Below, in pieces: positions 61,387 through 64,000 of a stretch of 64,000 nucleotides of DNA. The stretch is taken from contig OZ037908.1 in the NCBI GenBank assembly GCA_964035575.1, positions 310,001 through 374,000 on the forward strand. The letters are read 5' to 3'. The stretch is from Rhynchopus sp. YZ270_cl-10 (Eukaryota; Euglenozoa; Diplonemea; Diplonemida; Diplonemidae). The stretch's first letter is position 1, and every line of letters starts with the position of its first letter. Below the pieces are notes generated by a model. The model searched no databases and was not told the origin of the DNA. It worked only from the letters and a program-made list of their open reading frames with translations. The translations under genes were made by a program, and so were the position numbers.

Positions 61387-64000
61387 ATGTTTGTATCATG
61401 GTTGGCGGTAGTTCTAGGATCTGTTGGGCATTCTGAAGGACATGAACACACTGAAGTGGGACATACTGAAGAACATTCCGAAGTGAGAGGAAAATGCCAC
61501 AACGTCTTTGAGAGGTGTATCTTCAAGATTCATGATGGACCCAATTTTGGCAACCGTGAATACGACTTGGATGTAAACGGCCACTTCCGCCACGAAATCT
61601 GCAACCACGCCGACTGGGAACGCTACTCCAACTGCGCGAAGAACTGCCCCCTCAAGCTGGTCCTCACACACCCTTACAACATCTCCCTCTGCGCTTCAGA
61701 CAACGCCTTCGTCCCTTTCTCCGCAAACGCAACAATGGACACCCATCACCCTCTCAACGGCGTCGAACACAACATAGTATACCTATTTGAACGTTACGGC
61801 TCAGGCTCAGGCCAAGGAAGAAACCAAGGCATGAACAACACAATTGTAAGAATGGAAGAGCGGCACGGATGCAAAGTAAGCGATTTTGTGAAGGAATGCA
61901 ACAACAGCATTGTGGTCATCGAGAGGGGCGGGTGCAACGGTGCTGTTAAGGTGAGAAATGCGCAGAAGGTCGGCGCCCTGGCGGCGATACTCCTCGACAA
62001 TGTCGTTGGCCCGGACAAAATGACGGCAGGCCCGGTTCTGGTTGGGTCTGCGTCGCAGATTGGCATTCCTGCTGTCTCTGTATCGGTTCACTTCCGCAGA
62101 ACTCTGAAGACCGTTCTCCGCAACCACCGAGGAGATGTACGTGCGAAGCTCCAATTCACCTGCCAAGACTCTGATGAGTCCGAACACCACTCACACGAAG
62201 ACGACGAGCTCCCTGCAGGCATGCTCTGTCCCCACCCACTCCTCATAGGAAAATGTGTGGACGACCCGTCCAACGAAATCTACTTTAAAAAGAGCGACAA
62301 GCTCTGCTCCCTCTGTCCTTCTAAGGTAGCGTTCGTCCACCCCGATCGGCCGGACACTTCAGCCTCCGCTTGTCTTTATTTGCCAAACTTCTTCCCAATG
62401 ACGGAACTCTGCCATCGTACTCTGTACGACCATATCATTCGTTTGGAGGGAGGCGAAGGGAACGTCACCAGCACAGTGTTGTACGTCTCTGCAGATGACC
62501 GGCCTGCGAGCTTCGGGTGTCTCAGGAGTGATTATAAAAAAATGTATGCCGGGCGTATTCTGATGATCCCGCATCCGGTGTCGTGCTTGACTGTTGACAT
62601 CGCGATTCTTGCGAGCGCGGCAAATGTGACCGCATTGATAGTCATTGCCTCCAAAGGGCACTCAGGACGCCCAATCCGGTTCCCCGAGGGGCCGTCACTC
62701 TTGGTGACCCTTCCCGTCTACAGCGTGACATATGAGGAGGGTATCGCCATTTTCCAGCAGATGCGGGATCCTGTACCCCACCGGACCAACGACACCCGGA
62801 CACCCGGGCCCTCGATCGTGGAGCTGAACATCACAGTGCAGAGCCCGCATCTCGAAGGGCCGGATGAGTTCCTCCCTCTCGTGGCCGAAGGGCCTGAGGA
62901 GCGGAAAACCGGTGTCTCGACGCCCGATGAGTTTACCACAGTTGACGTCGCCATCATGATAGTCTGCACTGTGATCTCCTTTGTGACGATTTTGCTTATT
63001 CTGCGGCGTGTTGTGCAGCCGGCAGGGCAGCACTCTGCATTGACCTCGACAGCCAACGAACTTCGCCCTATTCACCATGCGGACGTGGACGAGCCCATCG
63101 AACACAAACGGACAGATCTACTCATGAGTGGAGACGACAACTCCGCCCAGATGCCTCGGGTGGCAAGCCTGCATTCGTTCCAGTCGTGTTCACCGCTTCC
63201 AGATAATCCGTTACTCAGCCCGGGGAGACGCCTGGCTCCGCCCTTCTCATGCCCACATTCTCCTGTTACCCCGGGGAAGGTTAAGGTGAAAATTCCGCAC
63301 CCGGTTGAGATCAATATTGAGAACAGTCAGGACATCGCTGCCTCGTTGGGGTGTGCACATGCATCCGCTCCCCAGGAAGGTGCGAAGGAAAGCGTCGCAG
63401 TGAGCGAACCCATCAAGCCGCCCACCTCCCCTCTGCGGTGTTCCGAGCGGAGCCTGACCTCGTCTATGGTGTGCGAGGTGCTCCCGTTTTGTTCGCAGGC
63501 GTCGATGTCGTTTGCCGACAACAGCAACTACAGCCTCCTCCACAGCAAGGAACAGGTCGACGGAAGCATTGTCAAACCGAAGACAGACCCGGGGAAGCCT
63601 GCAGTGAAAACAGAACATCTTACGATGTCCCCGCTTGTGTGTCATTTCTCTCGTCAGGAGTGTCCCGGTTTAGGTGGGTGGCACAACATGGATGTGAGTG
63701 TCGACAACCATTCCTTTCCCGACTCCGTCAGCGAGACTGTCGAAGCAACCGAGAAACGCAAGTCCGTTCCATTGAGGGTGGCGAGCACGGCGCTGTCGCT
63801 TACGTTGTTGCTGGGTTTGGGGAGTTTTGCGTTTTTTTTGCCGTATTGGCAGGGGTTAGCTGTCATCCACGACATCCGCAACAAGATTGACCAAGAGAAG
63901 GAAACACAGACGCAGCTGACAAACATCAAAAGCATCGAAATGCGCAACGCCTGGAGCAAAATCTTCACCGACAACGTAATGAACTCCGTCTCCGACGTGT
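61387..64000 (+). CDS. Receptor-like protein with two PA domains and two membrane spans (partial, runs off right edge)
   Basis: Open from ATG 61387 to the window end, 871 codons with no stop or intron needed. MFVSWLAVVLGSVGHS is a signal peptide. Next: a Cys/His-rich region (about 30-90); a protease-associated (PA) domain at about 147-246 with VVIERGGCNGAVKVRNAQK and GALAAILLDN; an N-rich linker; a second, degenerate PA-like domain (about 345-500) with AGRILMIPH and LVTLPVYSVTYEEG; a membrane span at about 518-541 (VAIMIVCTVISFVTILLIL); ~250 disordered, Ser/Pro-rich residues; a second span at about 797-822; then a charged helical segment. PA domains bind proteins or peptides in the lumen or outside the cell. 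A second span followed by a helical part would suit a multi-span receptor, possibly with an enzymatic domain beyond the edge; unknown. Confidence 0.8.
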   Translation, partial: MFVSWLAVVLGSVGHSEGHEHTEVGHTEEHSEVRGKCHNVFERCIFKIHDGPNFGNREYDLDVNGHFRHEICNHADWERYSNCAKNCPLKLVLTHPYNISLCASDNAFVPFSANATMDTHHPLNGVEHNIVYLFERYGSGSGQGRNQGMNNTIVRMEERHGCKVSDFVKECNNSIVVIERGGCNGAVKVRNAQKVGALAAILLDNVVGPDKMTAGPVLVGSASQIGIPAVSVSVHFRRTLKTVLRNHRGDVRAKLQFTCQDSDESEHHSHEDDELPAGMLCPHPLLIGKCVDDPSNEIYFKKSDKLCSLCPSKVAFVHPDRPDTSASACLYLPNFFPMTELCHRTLYDHIIRLEGGEGNVTSTVLYVSADDRPASFGCLRSDYKKMYAGRILMIPHPVSCLTVDIAILASAANVTALIVIASKGHSGRPIRFPEGPSLLVTLPVYSVTYEEGIAIFQQMRDPVPHRTNDTRTPGPSIVELNITVQSPHLEGPDEFLPLVAEGPEERKTGVSTPDEFTTVDVAIMIVCTVISFVTILLILRRVVQPAGQHSALTSTANELRPIHHADVDEPIEHKRTDLLMSGDDNSAQMPRVASLHSFQSCSPLPDNPLLSPGRRLAPPFSCPHSPVTPGKVKVKIPHPVEINIENSQDIAASLGCAHASAPQEGAKESVAVSEPIKPPTSPLRCSERSLTSSMVCEVLPFCSQASMSFADNSNYSLLHSKEQVDGSIVKPKTDPGKPAVKTEHLTMSPLVCHFSRQECPGLGGWHNMDVSVDNHSFPDSVSETVEATEKRKSVPLRVASTALSLTLLLGLGSFAFFLPYWQGLAVIHDIRNKIDQEKETQTQLTNIKSIEMRNAWSKIFTDNVMNSVSDV

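Overview
This is nuclear DNA of a eukaryote, most likely a unicellular protist. The evidence is spliceosomal-type introns of about 50-145 bp (GTATGC/GTATGT donors, CAG acceptors), long A/T tracts, many small inverted-repeat transposons, an OSCA/TMEM63-type channel gene and large secreted or membrane proteins. I cannot name the lineage. Two host genes run off the window edges: a zinc-finger gene at the left and a PA-domain receptor-like gene at the right.

Left part (1-8470): a minus-strand C2H2 zinc-finger gene with a polyglycine tract (<1-1083); a 31-bp minisatellite with a 209-bp higher-order unit, broken by a hAT-type inverted-repeat element and a GC-rich foldback insertion (1263-4590); degenerate repeats; a 228-bp direct duplication related to the hAT-type element; T-tracts; and a hAT transposase gene on the minus strand (6854-8470) that runs into a 200-N assembly gap.

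Middle part (8671-43126): two nearly identical head-to-tail copies, 15,100 bp apart, of one unit. Each unit carries a compact Polinton-like virus fossil (protein-primed type B DNA polymerase, major capsid protein, penton-like minor capsid protein, packaging ATPase, U1-type zinc finger, small accessory ORFs and, visible in copy 2, a fiber-like protein). It is followed by an intron-bearing membrane-anchored P-loop NTPase gene and by an inverted-repeat element filled with a 38-bp tandem array. No integrase is visible in either copy. In copy 2 a 4,815-bp DNA element with short terminal inverted repeats and a 3-bp target duplication sits inside one of the virus genes. A young tandem duplication and a false duplication by the assembler (two haplotypes placed in series) are both possible.

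Right part: the second 38-bp array ends in the last coding bases of another P-loop NTPase gene, and three complete paralogs follow (43.8-49.9 kb) in roughly 2-kb units with conserved introns. Comparing the units exposes two small transposon insertions. Then come a secreted beta-propeller-like protein (50.6-53.0 kb), repeat-rich DNA with a tRNA-Ile-like sequence, an OSCA/TMEM63-like channel gene (55.7-58.4 kb) with an inverted-repeat element at its stop codon, more transposon debris, and the start of a large protein with a signal peptide, two PA-like domains and two membrane spans (61,387 to the window end).

The most interesting theme is the association of the virus fossil with the tandem NTPase family. 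A member of that family is duplicated together with the element, and its relatives lie directly beside it.
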